NCBI GenBank assembly: GCA_018398765.1
Contig: JAHBMJ010000567.1
Span: 1-45,119, forward strand
DNA: 45,119 nt
Direction: 5' to 3'
Origin: Chromera velia
Taxonomy: Eukaryota; Sar; Chromeraceae
Part shown: positions 30,165 to 40,727 of the stretch, in pieces
Layout: the number at the start of each line of letters is the position of its first letter
Position numbering within the stretch: the first letter of the stretch is position 1
Program-made: the position numbers and the translations under genes
The notes under the pieces: model-generated
The model's database searches: none
What the model was told of the DNA's origin: nothing
Seen by the model: the letters and a program-made list of their open reading frames with translations, nothing else

Positions 30165-31540
30165 TTCTCTCCACTTTCACCTTTCCTGCTTGAATAACGG
30201 CCTCTCCACTTCCATCCTTCTGTCTGTTTGCATGACGCCTCTCTACTTTCATCTTTCTGTCTGTTTTTGCATGACGGCCTTTCTACTTCCATCTTTCTGT
30301 CTGTTTGCATGACGACTTCTCCACTTCCATCTTTCTGTCTGTTTGCGTGACGGCCTCTCCACTTCCATCTTTCTGTCTGCTTGCATGGCGGCCTCTCCAC
30401 TTTCTTCTTTCTGTCTGTTTGCATGACGGCCTCTCCACTTCCATCTTTCTGTCTGCTTGTATGGCGGCCTCTCCACTTTCTTCTTTCTGTCTGTTTGCAT
30501 GACGGCCTCTCCACTTTCATCTTTCTGTCTGTTTGCATGACGGCCTCTCCACTTTCATCTTTCTGTCTGTTTGTGTGACGGCCTCTCCACTTTCATCTTT
30601 CTGTCTGTTTGCATGACGGCCTCTCCACTTTCTTCTTTGTGTCTGTTTGTACGATAGCCTCTTCACTTCCATCTTTCTGTCTGCTTGCATGGCGGTCTCT
30701 CCACTTTCTTCTTTCTGTCTGTTTGCATGACGGCCTCTCCACTTCCATCTTTCTGTCTGTTTGCATGATGGCCTCTCCACTTTCATGTTTCTGTCTGTTT
30801 GCACGACAGCCTCTCCACTTCCATCTTTCTGTCTGTTTGCACGACAGCCTCTCCAATTCCATCTTTCTGTCTGTTTGCATGGTGCCTCTCCACTTTGAAA
30901 TTCGTCGTTCTACCTGTTTGCACGACGGCCTCTCCACCTCCATCTTTGACATTCTGTCTGTTTGCATGACAGCCTCTCCACTTCCATCTTTCTCTCTATT
31001 TGCATGACGGCCTCTCCAATTCCCTCTTTCTGTCTGTTTGCATGACGCCCTCTCCACTTTCATCTTTTTGTCTGTTGGCACGACAGCCTCTCCACTTCCA
31101 TCTTTCTGTCTGTTTGCACGACGGCCTCTCCACTTTCATCTTTCTGTTTGTTTACACGACGGCCTCTCCACTTCCATCTTTCTGTCTGTTTGCATAACGG
31201 CCTCTTCACTTCCATCTTTCTGTCTGTTTGCATGATGGCCTCTCCACTTCCATCTTTCTGTCTGTTTGTATGACAGCCTCTCCACTTTCATCTTTCTTTC
31301 TGTCTGTTTGTAATACGACCTCTCCACTTTCATATTCCCATCTTTCTTTTTTGCTTGCTTGGTGGGTCTCTACTTTCTTCTGTCGTGCGCTGTCGAACAT
31401 GACGACTCTCCACTTTTGTCTATCTTGCCGGCTTGCATGACTACTTTCCACTAGCTTCCATCTTTTCTGCCTGCGTGTTAAGGGCCTCTCCAGTTTCATC
31501 CTATCTGCTAGCCCGTCTGCTTGCAGAAAGTCCGCTTCAC
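30165..31540. repeat. 38-bp minisatellite array (about 30 units)
   Basis: The unit is 38 bases and includes GACGGCCTCTCCACTT and CATCTTTCTGTCTGTTTG. About 30 units are regular from 30185 to 31310, then decay by 31540. Because 38 leaves a remainder of two over three, each strand reads a 38-residue super-period, and long open frames occur in several phases. On the minus strand these read KQTERWKWRGRHANRQKDGS. A stub of the same unit lies inside both duplicated segments (32583-32651 and 43019-43085). Confidence 0.9.
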
Positions 31541-31832
31541 TTTCATCTTCGTTGTCTCCTCACACAACGACCTTTCAGTCTTCATCTTTTTTGTCTGTTT
31601 GCATGTATGACGTCTGTTCCAGCTTCATTTCTCTGGTTTTCTTTTCTGTTTTCATATGCTTGGATGCTGGCTTTTCCTGGACCACACAGAATGTTTTTGC
31701 CTAGGTTTTTGCCTTAATTCCTAAAATGTGAAATTTAAAGCAGAATCATTGGGAGAAGGATAGAGGATGAAGTTTACAACATTTGAACACAAAACAACAA
31801 AGACTTCTTCATAAGGAATTTCTAGCAGAATT
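31541..31832. other. No gene supported
   Basis: This is the decayed edge of the minisatellite followed by AT-rich DNA. Nothing recognisable was seen. Confidence 0.4.
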
Positions 31833-33299
31833 TTCAATATATTCACCATATATTACTAGTAGCAATACATTGTGAGTTTACGTTTCTGTAAAGTGCTTGT
31901 TAGGGAGAAATTTAGTAGGAAAACCGAAATTAAGTACTTACGCTTATCAAAAGCCCTATTTGTAGCTGGACATATAAAATTACAGATAGAAATAACAAAA
32001 AAAAAATGAATTTACGTAATTTCAGTTATAATTTATGCACCACTGTAGGTAATTTACCAAATTTCAAATACGTTTGACAAAGATAGATAAAGAACTTTAA
32101 AAAAAAATGATAGACTCGGAACTTAAATTATTTTGAATAGTTATGAATATGATTATGGAATAGTATAAGAAGAAACCAGAACTCCTATATGAAGATGAAC
32201 ATGCAAACATTTAACTTCTCTCCACTTTAATTATAATTTGTCTTTCCTTTTTTTTTTTTACTATACAGATTTTTAGTGTTACATTGTATGCATGTCGCTC
32301 TACGGAGTTTTTAATTAGCTAGTCTTTTCACTTAACTAATCACTCATGCCTAGTCACGGTCGCCTTCCTCCTCAGGAGCCTGTACAGCAGCCATGCCTCC
32401 CACTGTAGTTAATGACATAGCCCCTGTCTTCATCGTGCTCTCCTGATGCATGCTGATGCTGCTCTAAGCGCTGCTATCTGCAACCCTGCTTTCACTGCTC
32501 CTGTTATTTTACTTAGTGTAGCCCCATTCTTTTTTGCCAATCCCCATACTATTCTTCTCACTACAGCTTGGAATGCGGGTTTCCTGCTTGAATAACGAAC
32601 TCTCCACTTGTATCTTTCTGTCTGTTTGTGTGACAGTCTTTCTACTTTCATTGTCCAGACTCCAGATAGAAGACGGCCTTGAGGATTAACAGAGGGTTAA
32701 TTTAGTCTAGACGATTTTTTACTGAGCCCCGGCATGTCACTGGAGCCTGTGGAAGTGGTATCCTGCATCACATTATGCGTGCCTGGCATGATGGCCCCGG
32801 AAAGCGAAGCGGGGGGCACTTAGAAAATAGAAACACCCCAGCCCACTTGCGTGCACGCTGTCTTTCGGCAAAAACCCGGCCCCGAAAGGCTGAATGTGCG
32901 CCAAATATGCGTGCGTCAGATAGACTTCAGACCCGATTACCCGATTTTAGCCCTGGAAAGCGAAGCGGGGGGCACTTACAAAATAAAAATACCCCAGCCC
33001 ATGCATGTACGGTGTCTTTCACCAAAAAAAGGCCCCGGAAAGATCCCGCCCCAAATGGTCCAAACAAGCGTGCATGAACCCGCGTCGTCATACATGTGTG
33101 CGTCAGTGGCCCCGAAAAGTGACAGGCTGCATCCCCAGGCTTTTTTCTTGGGGGAAGGGGGGTTCTGCGGCTTTTTCCGCAGGGGGGGGGAGTCGGTGTG
33201 ACCGCCCGATCGGCTGGCCGGCGTGCGTCAATCATGAAGTTCTTATTTTTCTTGCTTTCCGGGGCCGTTTGCAAGCTTGGTTGCGTCAGATGCGTGACG
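31833..33299. repeat. Duplicated ~1.47-kb segment, copy 1
   Basis: It starts at TTCAATATATTCACC and ends at GCGTGACG. It matches 42253-43733 throughout, with scattered substitutions and small indels, including an extra ~19 bases in copy 2 near 42865. It contains AT-rich DNA, a short GC-richer tract (32345-32580), a two-unit stub of the 38-bp minisatellite and the modular GGAAAGCGAAG repeat. No end repeats or target duplications were identified, so it may be an interspersed repeat or a local segmental duplication. Confidence 0.8.
32790..33293 (+). repeat. Modular GGAAAGCGAAG repeat, copy B
   Basis: Two head-to-tail blocks start at about 32793 and 32945 with GGAAAGCGAAGCGGGGGGCA. The hairpins match copy A in place but differ in sequence: CCCCAGG (33133-33139) with CTTGGGG (33147-33153), and CTGCGG (33165-33170) with CCGCAG (33177-33182). 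Confidence 0.75.
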
Positions 33300-33389
33300 G
33301 TGCATGCATGGTCGGGCCCCGCATGGCTGCCTAAGGGGTAGCACTACATTACTGTATAAGGGTGACCCTAACTTTATACATTTTCTAAC

Positions 33390-33639
33390 TGTAAGGGCTC
33401 AATATGGAGGTGCCCGCCGCCAGACCTGCCACCGCATCTTATTGAGATACGCGGGGTGGGCGCGCTGCATAGATTTATGGAATAGTGATCGCATGTTGAT
33501 TGAAGCATGATTGAATACGAATCAAACAGACTGATTGATAAGAAGGAAGACATTCTCCTTCTTATCAGTCCTCTCCGTATGAATGATTTGTATCCTCCTA
33601 TAGTAAGTTCTCTTCTACGCTAGAGCCTAGTACCTTACA
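33390..33639 (+). repeat. 5' LTR of the copia element
   Basis: It starts TGTAAGG and ends CCTTACA, an inverted pair. It contains a hairpin with an 11-bp perfect stem: GATAAGAAGGA (33537-33547) pairs with TCCTTCTTATC (33556-33566), with an 8-base loop. It differs from the 3' LTR at 13 of 250 positions. Confidence 0.93.
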
Positions 33640-33685
33640 GTCCAGTGTGTCACGATCTAATTGAGTCAAACCGGAATTTTCAAAA

Positions 33686-34918
33686 ATGGTGCGGACTTGT
33701 GCAGAGAAGAGAAGACTCCAGAAAGAGCAGCAGGCAGCTGAGGCTGCAGCGGCCGCAGCCGGTGTACTAACGGGTTCACGAGAGATGATTGTTCTCTCTA
33801 AAAGCGATTTGCAGGCCCTGATTGATTCCTCAGTGCAGAGAGGAATTAAAGAAGAGATGGCTGCTCTCGCCCCGTCACTCTTACAAGCCCCGTCTCCTGT
33901 TGCTCGTGTTGATTCTCCTCCAGAGGATGAGGAGCAGGCCCCTTCTATGTCTGCTTCTTTTTCCTACTGCTACGTGAAAGTTGACTTCGGTGCTGTGCCT
34001 CAGATGCAGAACAAGCAGCACATTAAGGAGTGGGAGCAGAAGTGACAGAACTTTTGTAACGACCAGCTACCCAGAGAACGCTTTGTTTTGGACGAGAGTT
34101 GGAGGAATAAAATGAAGGTCTGCTTCAACAAGCTCGAGAACTCGGAGGTGAACCGTGATATCCAGAGATTGCTGGATCGGGGTGTGCTTGCCGAGAACAT
34201 TCCCCGCGTAGTGCCACTCCGAAAGGAGGCCGGTCTTCTCACTTTCAAGGTCAAAAGCAAGATCGCCCTTCGCATTCAGTTCTTCCCATATCATTGTGAC
34301 AAGGTGAACAAGGACGGCCTCCCCGTTGTTTGCTCTGGTTTCGTTTTCTCCTACTACACCATTCACAAGAGGCTGGATGAACTTCTTCGTGACGCGTTCA
34401 AAGAGAAGTACCATATCGATGAAGACGGTCTCGTCCCCAACATCCTGAATTCATTCACTCGAGTCCAGCATAAGGAGGTCCTTCGTGCTCTTCCCGACGA
34501 AGTGTTTGAGGAGTCAGACAACGTTGCCAAACTCAATGACCTCTCTCTTTCCCGCATCAAATTTTCGATGCTGCGAAAGATCCTCAAGAAATTCGCTCTG
34601 ACGGACAGCCCCCAGACAGAGCTGCAGGAGCAGGAGAGGGAGAGGGGTTCACAGGGTGTAGAGAGGGCAAACAGGGCGGCCAAGGGGGTGAATGGGGGGG
34701 AGCAGAGCTCCTCTGGCTCACAAGACTCCCCTCCTTTCTGTCAGACGTATGGAAATAGACACGTCAGCACCTGCAGAGCCACCCTCGACGGTGCTTCCCC
34801 CTGCAGGGCATGTGGGGAGAAGGGGCATTGGGACAAGGCCCCTGTCTGCAAGAAGAATGGGGGGCAGGAGACCGGGGAGGGGGGGGCGCAGCAGCGCCTG
34901 ACCACGCTCGGGCTTTGA
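33686..34918 (+). pseudogene. gag: copia gag, interrupted by one in-frame TGA
   Basis: An N-terminal frame (33686-34045) ends at a TGA. The same frame resumes and stays open to 34918. The first part has an Ala/Gln/Glu-rich helix and a Pro-rich linker. The second resembles a capsid-like helical region and ends with two zinc-knuckle-like motifs: a degenerate CQTYGNRHVSTC (34736-34771) and CRACGEKGHWDKAPVC (34804-34851). The single stop between parts of one frame suggests decay rather than a programmed signal, though readthrough cannot be excluded. Confidence 0.8.
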
Positions 34919-35039
34919 GAAGGGTGTGCAAGTTGGGGGGGGGATCCGCCTCGAAAATTCTTTTGCCCCCCTCAGCGATGACGATGACACAGGCGGAGAG
35001 GAGGAAAGGAAAGAGCATGTGGGGGCAGCGGGGAGCAGA

Positions 35040-35555
35040 GGGGAGTCGAGATGGGCGTAGAGAAAGAAGTCCCCTGTTGCTAATACGGGTTGCAGTCGGC
35101 ATTTGATTGGGGGGGATCTCGAGGACTCGATTGTTTCCCGCAGGCCCTGTGAGTTCAGGTATGAGGAGGCCTCGGGGGGAGAGATGGTGTGTACTGAGGA
35201 GGTGGAGGCATCACCCCTGCTTGAGGGGGTGGACGGAGAGCCCGTTTGTCCTCTTCTGAGAGGGGCTTTCAAATCGTCAGTCCCTGTGTCTCTCCTCTCA
35301 GTGAGGGGTTGCAGGATGCAGAAAGTGGACCCTCCCTTTTGGGTTGAATTTCCTGGTAAGGGGGGTGGTGCAGTGAGAGCTCGTTTATATGAGAGAGATG
35401 GGGTGCATGTAGTGCGTGTTCTCTCTCCATCGTCTTCTTCTCCTCCCTCTGAATCTTATTTGAGTGCAAACAGAAAGGACTGTGTGTCCCTGACCATTGT
35501 TTCTGACAAAATCAGATTCTTCTTCTTTTGTTTCTTCAGGCACCGAATCGGATGA
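35040..35555 (+). pseudogene. copia aspartic protease region with altered active site
   Basis: The frame open to 35555 contains NTGCSRHLIGG at about 35079-35111. In copia proteases the corresponding motif is D(S/T)GA.RH; here the catalytic Asp codon GAT reads AAT, giving Asn. The region before it is GC-rich and in changing frames. The change would inactivate the protease. Confidence 0.6.
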
Positions 35556-35853
35556 GGCTGCCAGGGAGCGGATACCCGACAAGGCGAAGCTTTCCGTCTT
35601 GTGGGCACAGCAATGCACAGAGCACATGTCCCCTACAGAGTTGAATTTGTGGTATGGTAGGTTTGGGCATGCGATAGGGAGACGGCTCTATGCATGCTTC
35701 AGAGAGAAAGGCATGGCACACCGAGTGACGGTAGAAGAGTGCAGAAAAGGAATTGACTGCAGGGAGTACAGAGAGGTCAATGCAGAGATGAGACGGATAC
35801 CAGCCAGGCAGGGAGGGGGGGTACCAGAGAGATTAGAATCTCATTGGACATAA
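35497..35853 (+). pseudogene. copia GAG-pre-integrase domain
   Basis: The frame contains LWYGRFGHAIGRRLYACF, matching the LWH.RLGH.....L pattern that precedes the copia integrase. A cysteine pair follows (CRKGIDC, where a zinc-binding C..C is expected). It ends at a stop at 35853, before the integrase catalytic core. Confidence 0.7.
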
Positions 35854-35859
35854 GATCTT

Positions 35860-36660
35860 CTCTTTTTGTCTGGGGGGGTGCCGGCAAGTCTTCTAACTGA
35901 AAGAAAAGGAAGACTGATGGATGGGCAGATTCTTGGATACAAGGCATAGGCAGTCAGACATCTCTGTTCGGTCGTGCGTCGCTTTGAGCTTCGCTGTGGA
36001 AAGATGGAGGTTGTACAGACAGACAATGGAAAAGAGTTCCCGGGGGACAAGAAAGGGCAGTACGATCATTTTTGTCAGGAAGAGAGAATTTTTCATCGGA
36101 GGGGGGCGGACTACACCCCTCAACATCAGGGCCAGGGGGAAAGAGCAAATCGGACAGTGAAGCGTCTCCTTCAGAAGGTGAGGAGACAAACCGGTCTTCC
36201 CCCCTACACCAAAAAGTGGCTGTTCCAGGGGGTGGTTCAAGAATTGAACAATTGCGTCTCGACTATCACCGGTAAGTCCCTTGTTTATACTTTCTTTGGA
36301 AAAGAACGTGCAGCAGAGATTCCTTCCATCACTGTTGGTAATCGTGTATGTGTATATGATACCCGTCCGAGAAAGAAAGACAAAGAGCCTGTGCATGGTG
36401 TCGAAGGCTTCTTTGGAGGAATCGAAAATTCACATGTGGTGAAGATAATAATTAGAAAAAACAATGGTTGGAAGCCCATTCGTGTTCCTTCCTCTTCCGT
36501 CTCACTTGTTGCGTGGAGAGGCATGGATCGCAAACTGTTTGACTCTTCTCTCTCTTCTCCTGGGGAATCGAAAGGAGAGGGAGGGCAGGGTGGGAGTATG
36601 AATGATTCTTTTGCTTCTTACTTATCTTCTCCTTCTCTTTTTAGGGTGTCTCCGGGATTG
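35860..36660 (+). pseudogene. copia integrase catalytic core, broken
   Basis: The second catalytic Asp lies in VVQTDNGKEF (near 36014-36043) and the catalytic Glu in HQGQGERANRTVKRLLQ (near 36124-36174). The segment carrying the first Asp is separated by a TAG at about 35947 and is too changed to place. A C-terminal part with VGNRVCVYDTRPRKKDKEP and a beta-rich stretch up to LVAWRG follows. The frame then runs into the G-run near 36667-36678, where a shift is needed to continue. Confidence 0.75.
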
Positions 36661-36686
36661 GGGGTGAGGGGGGGGGGTCAGATGAG

Positions 36687-37478
36687 GTGGATGATGGGGC
36701 CTTCTCGGATATTAATGTTGAGGAGGTGCCTTGCAATGCGGGAGATCGTCCTCCTGCAAAGTTCTCTTCTTCTTTTGCGTCTGCTCGTTTCTTTCCTTCT
36801 GTCTCTCACACGGCTGCTCGACTGTGTGAGTGCTATGTTGCAACTTCTGTGTTGTCGGACATAGGAGGTGCACAGCCTTTCTTTTTTCCCCTTCAGAGCC
36901 CTGCAGGCATACAAATTCAAACAGGTCAGCTCGAGATGCATGCACAGCAGGAGGGGGGAGAGGAAGGGGAGAGAGAGGAAAGAGAGGAAGCAGAGAGGGA
37001 CTCAAAGCCCAGAAGGGGGGCCAGACGGCTGCCAAAGAGAGAGGAAAGAGAAGACGGAGGGGGTGTGCCTCCGTCCCCTGTCGCTGAAAACGTTGAGGTG
37101 GATTGGGGGGTAGACAGCGATGGGAATGCGCTTCATGCGCAGGAAGGTAGAGAGGAAGTGCAGGCTGCACAAGATAATGAAGAGAAGGAAGAAGAGCGTC
37201 TAGGGAAATTAAAAGAAGAGCTCGCTCGCGTAATTGTAGAAAAGGAGAAGAAGAGACGTCCCCTCCCTCAGATCGTTCCCATTGATCCGACTGTAGTCGA
37301 AAAAATGATGAGTCATGTAAATCCTCGAAAAGGACACATTGATGCAACCAATGAAGAGGTCCAAAGTGGCAGTCATGAGAAAGGAATGCTTGATGAGCTG
37401 CAGCGTTTCCTGGATGAAATGGTCTTCCGTCGGGGGGTGCGTGTTCCAAAAGGCAGGAAAGTCATGAGGTGTCGATAG
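36687..37478 (+). pseudogene. copia integrase-RT linker, Glu/Arg-rich
   Basis: The frame is shifted relative to the integrase and shares its phase with the reverse transcriptase. It begins with low-complexity Ser/Phe and then acidic-basic runs (GEEGEREEREEAERD), followed by a helical part up to FRRGVRVPKGRKVM. A TAG at 37476-37478 ends the frame just before the RT N-terminal motif. Confidence 0.6.
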
Positions 37479-38942
37479 GTCCTGACTTTGAAACTAAAAG
37501 GGGGAAAGAGAGTCGCGAAAGCGCGTCTGGTTGTGAAGGGATTCCAAGACGATAAGAAAAACCTGCAGACATACTCGGAGACGGCCGATTGGTGGTCTGT
37601 CTTGCTTGTACTTTCATTTGCGGCAACAAAGGGATGGGGGTGCGCTTAGTCGGATGTTCGAACTGCATTTCTGACTGCTGAAATGAAGGATGAAGTGTAT
37701 GTTCAGTTGCCCGACAAACTTCCCGTAGGTCTGCCTGAGTGGATGAAAGCAGGGTCGGTCTTTCATTTGAATAAAGCGATGTATGGACTCAAAGATGCCC
37801 CTCGTCTATACACTCAGAGCTTCAGGAAGATGACAAAGGAGGAAGGGTGGGAAGAGCTGAGAGAGAGTGTGTTTGTCAAAAAGGATGAGAAAGGAGAGAT
37901 CATCGCAATCATGCTGATGCATGTAGATGATTTGCTTATCTTTACTGCCGATCCACTCATTCACTTTGTTTCCATTCAGAAGAGGCTCAAGATGGACGAG
38001 CCTAAGTTATTGGAAGAAGGAGAGAGTTTTGAGTATGTGGGAATGACTCTCACTCGCATGCGTGAGGGGTACGAAATCGGACAGAAAGCCTACCTTGACT
38101 CAATTGAAATAGATGAGAAGAAGTTGCTCGGGGGGAGATTGAATGCATCTCTTCTTGAGCCTCCTGAAGAGGGAGAAGTGTTGGAGGATCTCATTTCGTT
38201 AATGCAGAAATGTACAGGGGTTATAGGGTGGGTTGTTCACACTCTTCCTTCCATCTCTTTTCTCTTCAGCGGGCTGTCCCGATGGTCCACTCGGCCTTCT
38301 GCAGAGAAGGTTGAGGGGGTGCTACGTCTCCTTTTGCATGCTCAAGAAACGGAACGGCCTCTTGTCTTCACTCTCTGCCACAATCCCAAGATCGTTGACT
38401 TTCACGACGGTTCTTTTTCTCTTTCTCGGGGAGAAGGGAGGGCAGGGTATGAGGCGTTCCTTGTAGATCAGAGCGAGTCGATTGGATCCATACAAGAGAA
38501 CAATCTCTTTACATGGAAGTCTAAACAGATTAAGAGAGTCTTGAATTCCAGTACGTCTTCTGAACTGTGCGCGCAGCATGAGATAGTGAAGAAAGCGTAT
38601 GCGTGGAAGTCGTTTGCTGAGGCTCTATGGCAGAAGAAGGTCCCGATCGAATTCATGACTGACTCTGCTCCTTTGATGGAACAGTTGGAGACAGGAGAGG
38701 TAAGATCTGAGCCTCGTCTTCAAGGCATGCTTCGGTTTGTTCGGCAGGAACTTAGGGCAATGAGAGCAGAAACATTATGGTGCCCGACCAATGTTATGCG
38801 TGCAGACAGACAGACAAAACTCAAGCTCTCAAAAGACAGGGGAACTCAGTACGTCCCTCATGATCGATCGACTGCTGTCAAATCAGGTGTAAGATGGAAA
38901 GTCATTGATTTTGCAAAGAAGGTGTACTTTCTCCGCCCTTGA
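37479..38942 (+). pseudogene. pol: copia reverse transcriptase and RNase H
   Basis: Just after the TAG at 37476, KARLVVKGFQDD (about 37524-37559) matches the RVT_2 KARLVA.GF.Q motif. A second TAG lies at 37648-37650, immediately before SDVRTAFLTAEMKDEVYVQL, which carries the first catalytic Asp. The palm motif HVDDLLIF follows near 37920-37943, with His in place of the usual Tyr. RNase H follows, with FHDGSFSLS near 38400, then SSTSSELCAQHEIVKKAY and FMTDSAPLM. The frame is open from 37651 to the stop at 38940-38942. Confidence 0.88.
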
Positions 38943-39051
38943 GTGATCGTTCTCTGTTTTCACAATCAGGGGGGTGACTGTAAGGGCTCAATATAGAGGT
39001 GCTCGCCGCCAGACCCGTGATCGTTCTCTGTTTTTACGATCAGGGGGTAAC
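38943..39051 (+). repeat. Tandemly duplicated polypurine tract / LTR start
   Basis: A ~74-bp unit starting GTGATCGTTCTCTGTTTT is present twice (from 38943 and from 39017). Each unit holds a G-rich polypurine-like tract (ATCAGGGGGGTGAC or ATCAGGGGGTAAC) and then TGTAAGGGCTCAATAT, the first bases of the LTR. The first LTR start (38979) covers only about 40 bases; the second (39052) is the real 3' LTR. Confidence 0.85.
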
Positions 39052-39301
39052 TGTAAGGGCTCAATATGGAGGTGCTCGCCGCCAGACCCGCCGCCGTATC
39101 TTATTGAAATACGCGGGGCGGGCGCACTGCATGGATTTATAGAATAGTGATCGCATGTTGATTGAAGCATGATTGAATATGAATCAAACAGACTGATTGA
39201 TAAGAAGGAAGACATTCTCCTTCTTATCAGTCCTCTCCGTATAAATGATTTGTATCGTCCTATAGTAAGTTCTCTTCTACGCTAGAGCCTAGTACCTTAT
39301 A
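39052..39301 (+). repeat. 3' LTR of the copia element
   Basis: It is 250 bases long, starts TGTAAGG and ends CCTTATA. The same GATAAGAAGGA hairpin lies at 39199-39228. Twelve of its 13 differences from the 5' LTR are transitions. Confidence 0.93.
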
Positions 39302-39316
39302 CTAACAAAAAATCTA

Positions 39317-40130
39317 AACATGGCGGGCACTTGGTTTATATACCAATCTTTTTTTCCATATTTTAAAGTGTTGATTTAAGCTAACAGAACTGATGACGGA
39401 TTACATCTTCACTTCAAAAAATTGGTTCAAAGTCATATCACCACGATTTGGCGGGGTGGCGGGTAGCTTAACCTGGCGGGGCCCTGGAGTTTATCAATGC
39501 TTGGACCCCCCCGCCAACGAAAGAAATACCCGCCAAAGGAAAGTTTACCGCGCTCTTATATCCCCATCCGTCCCCCACCAGCCCCCCACCACCACCCGCC
39601 AGCCTCCCGCCACCACCCGCCGCCTGGATCTACCGCCTCATACAGTTGGTTCACACAGTTCTCTCTACCCAAACCCATTGATTGATATTGGTTGGCATAG
39701 AATGACATAAAAAAAAAGGGGGCGGATCAGACAAAGAGTTTCCCACAGAGTTTGACCAATGCTAGACACACAGCGCCTATTACATAGGCACTACACAGCG
39801 CCTGCCTGCCTGCCTGTCTACGACTGACTGACTGCCTGTTCATTCTCTCTTCTCGTTTGCCTGCCTGCCTGTCTTTCTGTCTATCTGTTTATCTCTCTGC
39901 CTATCTATCTATGCAACAGACACAGAGACCTTACAGGATATGTATGAGGTGTTCACGTTTCTTGGCGGGGATTGACTGTGTCTGATGGGACGTGGCGGGG
40001 TAGGCGTACTGGCAGGAGGGGAAGGTTTGTCAAAGTCCATCCCCGCCATGAAAAGCCCCGCCAGATCGTGGCAACACCACCTTTGAACAACAATTTCTTA
40101 TGAACTAGAAAACATGAATGGCCCGCCAGA
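39317..40130. repeat. GGCGGG/CCCGCC-rich inverted-repeat region
   Basis: CCACGATTTGGCGGGG (39441-39456) and CCCCGCCAGATCGTGG (40056-40071) are inverted copies differing at one base. More GGCGGG motifs face right at 39320, 39458 and 39475. CCCGCC motifs occur at 39508, 39532, 39585-39620, 40042 and 40122, and GGCGGG again at 39964 and 39992. A CTGCCTGC/CTATCTAT simple-repeat tract lies at 39800-39915. The layout could be a non-autonomous DNA transposon of about 630 bp, but no target duplication was established. Confidence 0.5.
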
Positions 40131-40282
40131 ATAGAAATCGAATCTCTAACATGTTCTATATGTATAACTTTTATGTAGCATAAGTCTAAACTATTATCTT
40201 AACTAGTTAGGAAGCCTGCCAAACTAGGGGTACCTATAAATTTTAAATGTTCATCGTAGTGCTACCCCCTAGCATGGCCGTG

Positions 40283-40420
40283 GCCCACTGGCCCTGGAAA
40301 GTGAAAGGGGGGGCACTAGATACATCCTGCATGCGTGGCCCGGAAAGCGAAGCTCTGCATGGAGGGCACTTATTCATAGCTTAGAAAGCGAAACTCTGGA
40401 GGGCACTTAAAAACAATTGC
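40283..40420. repeat. Broken copies of the GGAAAGCGAA repeat left end
   Basis: Three left-end fragments follow one another: GGCCCTGGAAAGTGAAAGGG (40290-40309), GGCCCGGAAAGCGAAGCTCT (40337-40356) and AGAAAGCGAAACTCTGGAGG (40382-40401). Each is followed by GGGCACT(T). No right end accompanies them. Confidence 0.6.
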
Positions 40421-40514
40421 CCTGGGACTGCGTGCATAGCGATGCATGCATGCATGATTTTCAAGTAAATTTTCTACTATACTTAATGCAAGGACGCTTT
40501 TTTTGATTCTTTTT

Positions 40515-40727
40515 GGCCCAGAAAGCGAAGCTGAGAGGGCACTTAACAAAAATTGCACCACTCCAGACCATACGGATGGCTGCGTCCGACGTTTACAGGA
40601 AGATCTGACGCACGCCAAGCTCGGCCTCGGAAAGACAATTCAGCTGAGGAGGCACTTTCCAAATTTAAAACAGGGGCAATAAGAATAAATTTCGCTTTCC
40701 GGGCCATTCACACGGAGTGCATCAGAT
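40515..40727. mobile_element. MITE-like element, copy 2 (213 bp)
   Basis: It is a near-identical partner of 29449-29661 with the same length. The left end is GGCCCAGAAAGCGAA and the right end TTCGCTTTCCGGGCC, followed by CATTCACACGGAGTGCATCAGAT. One left-end base and two hairpin bases differ from copy 1. Confidence 0.75.

Larger units (their letters stand above)
33390..39301 (+). mobile_element. Ty1/copia-type LTR retrotransposon (full length, decayed)
   Basis: The element is 5912 bases long with 250-bp LTRs and a 5-bp target duplication CTAAC (33385-33389 and 39302-39306). Internally the order is gag, protease, integrase, reverse transcriptase, RNase H. Integrase before reverse transcriptase defines the copia superfamily. 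Several in-frame stops and at least one frameshift interrupt the coding region, and the protease active-site Asp is replaced. The copy is therefore probably unable to move on its own. It inserted into repeat-rich DNA close to the end of duplicated segment copy 1. Confidence 0.93.

Noticed and set aside
30134-31499. Many open frames with KQTERWKWRG-type repeats
   Set aside because: They are explained by the 38-bp minisatellite and occur in several phases on both strands.
30165-31540. CRISPR-like array
   Set aside because: The units are contiguous and contain no unique spacers, and the genome is eukaryotic.
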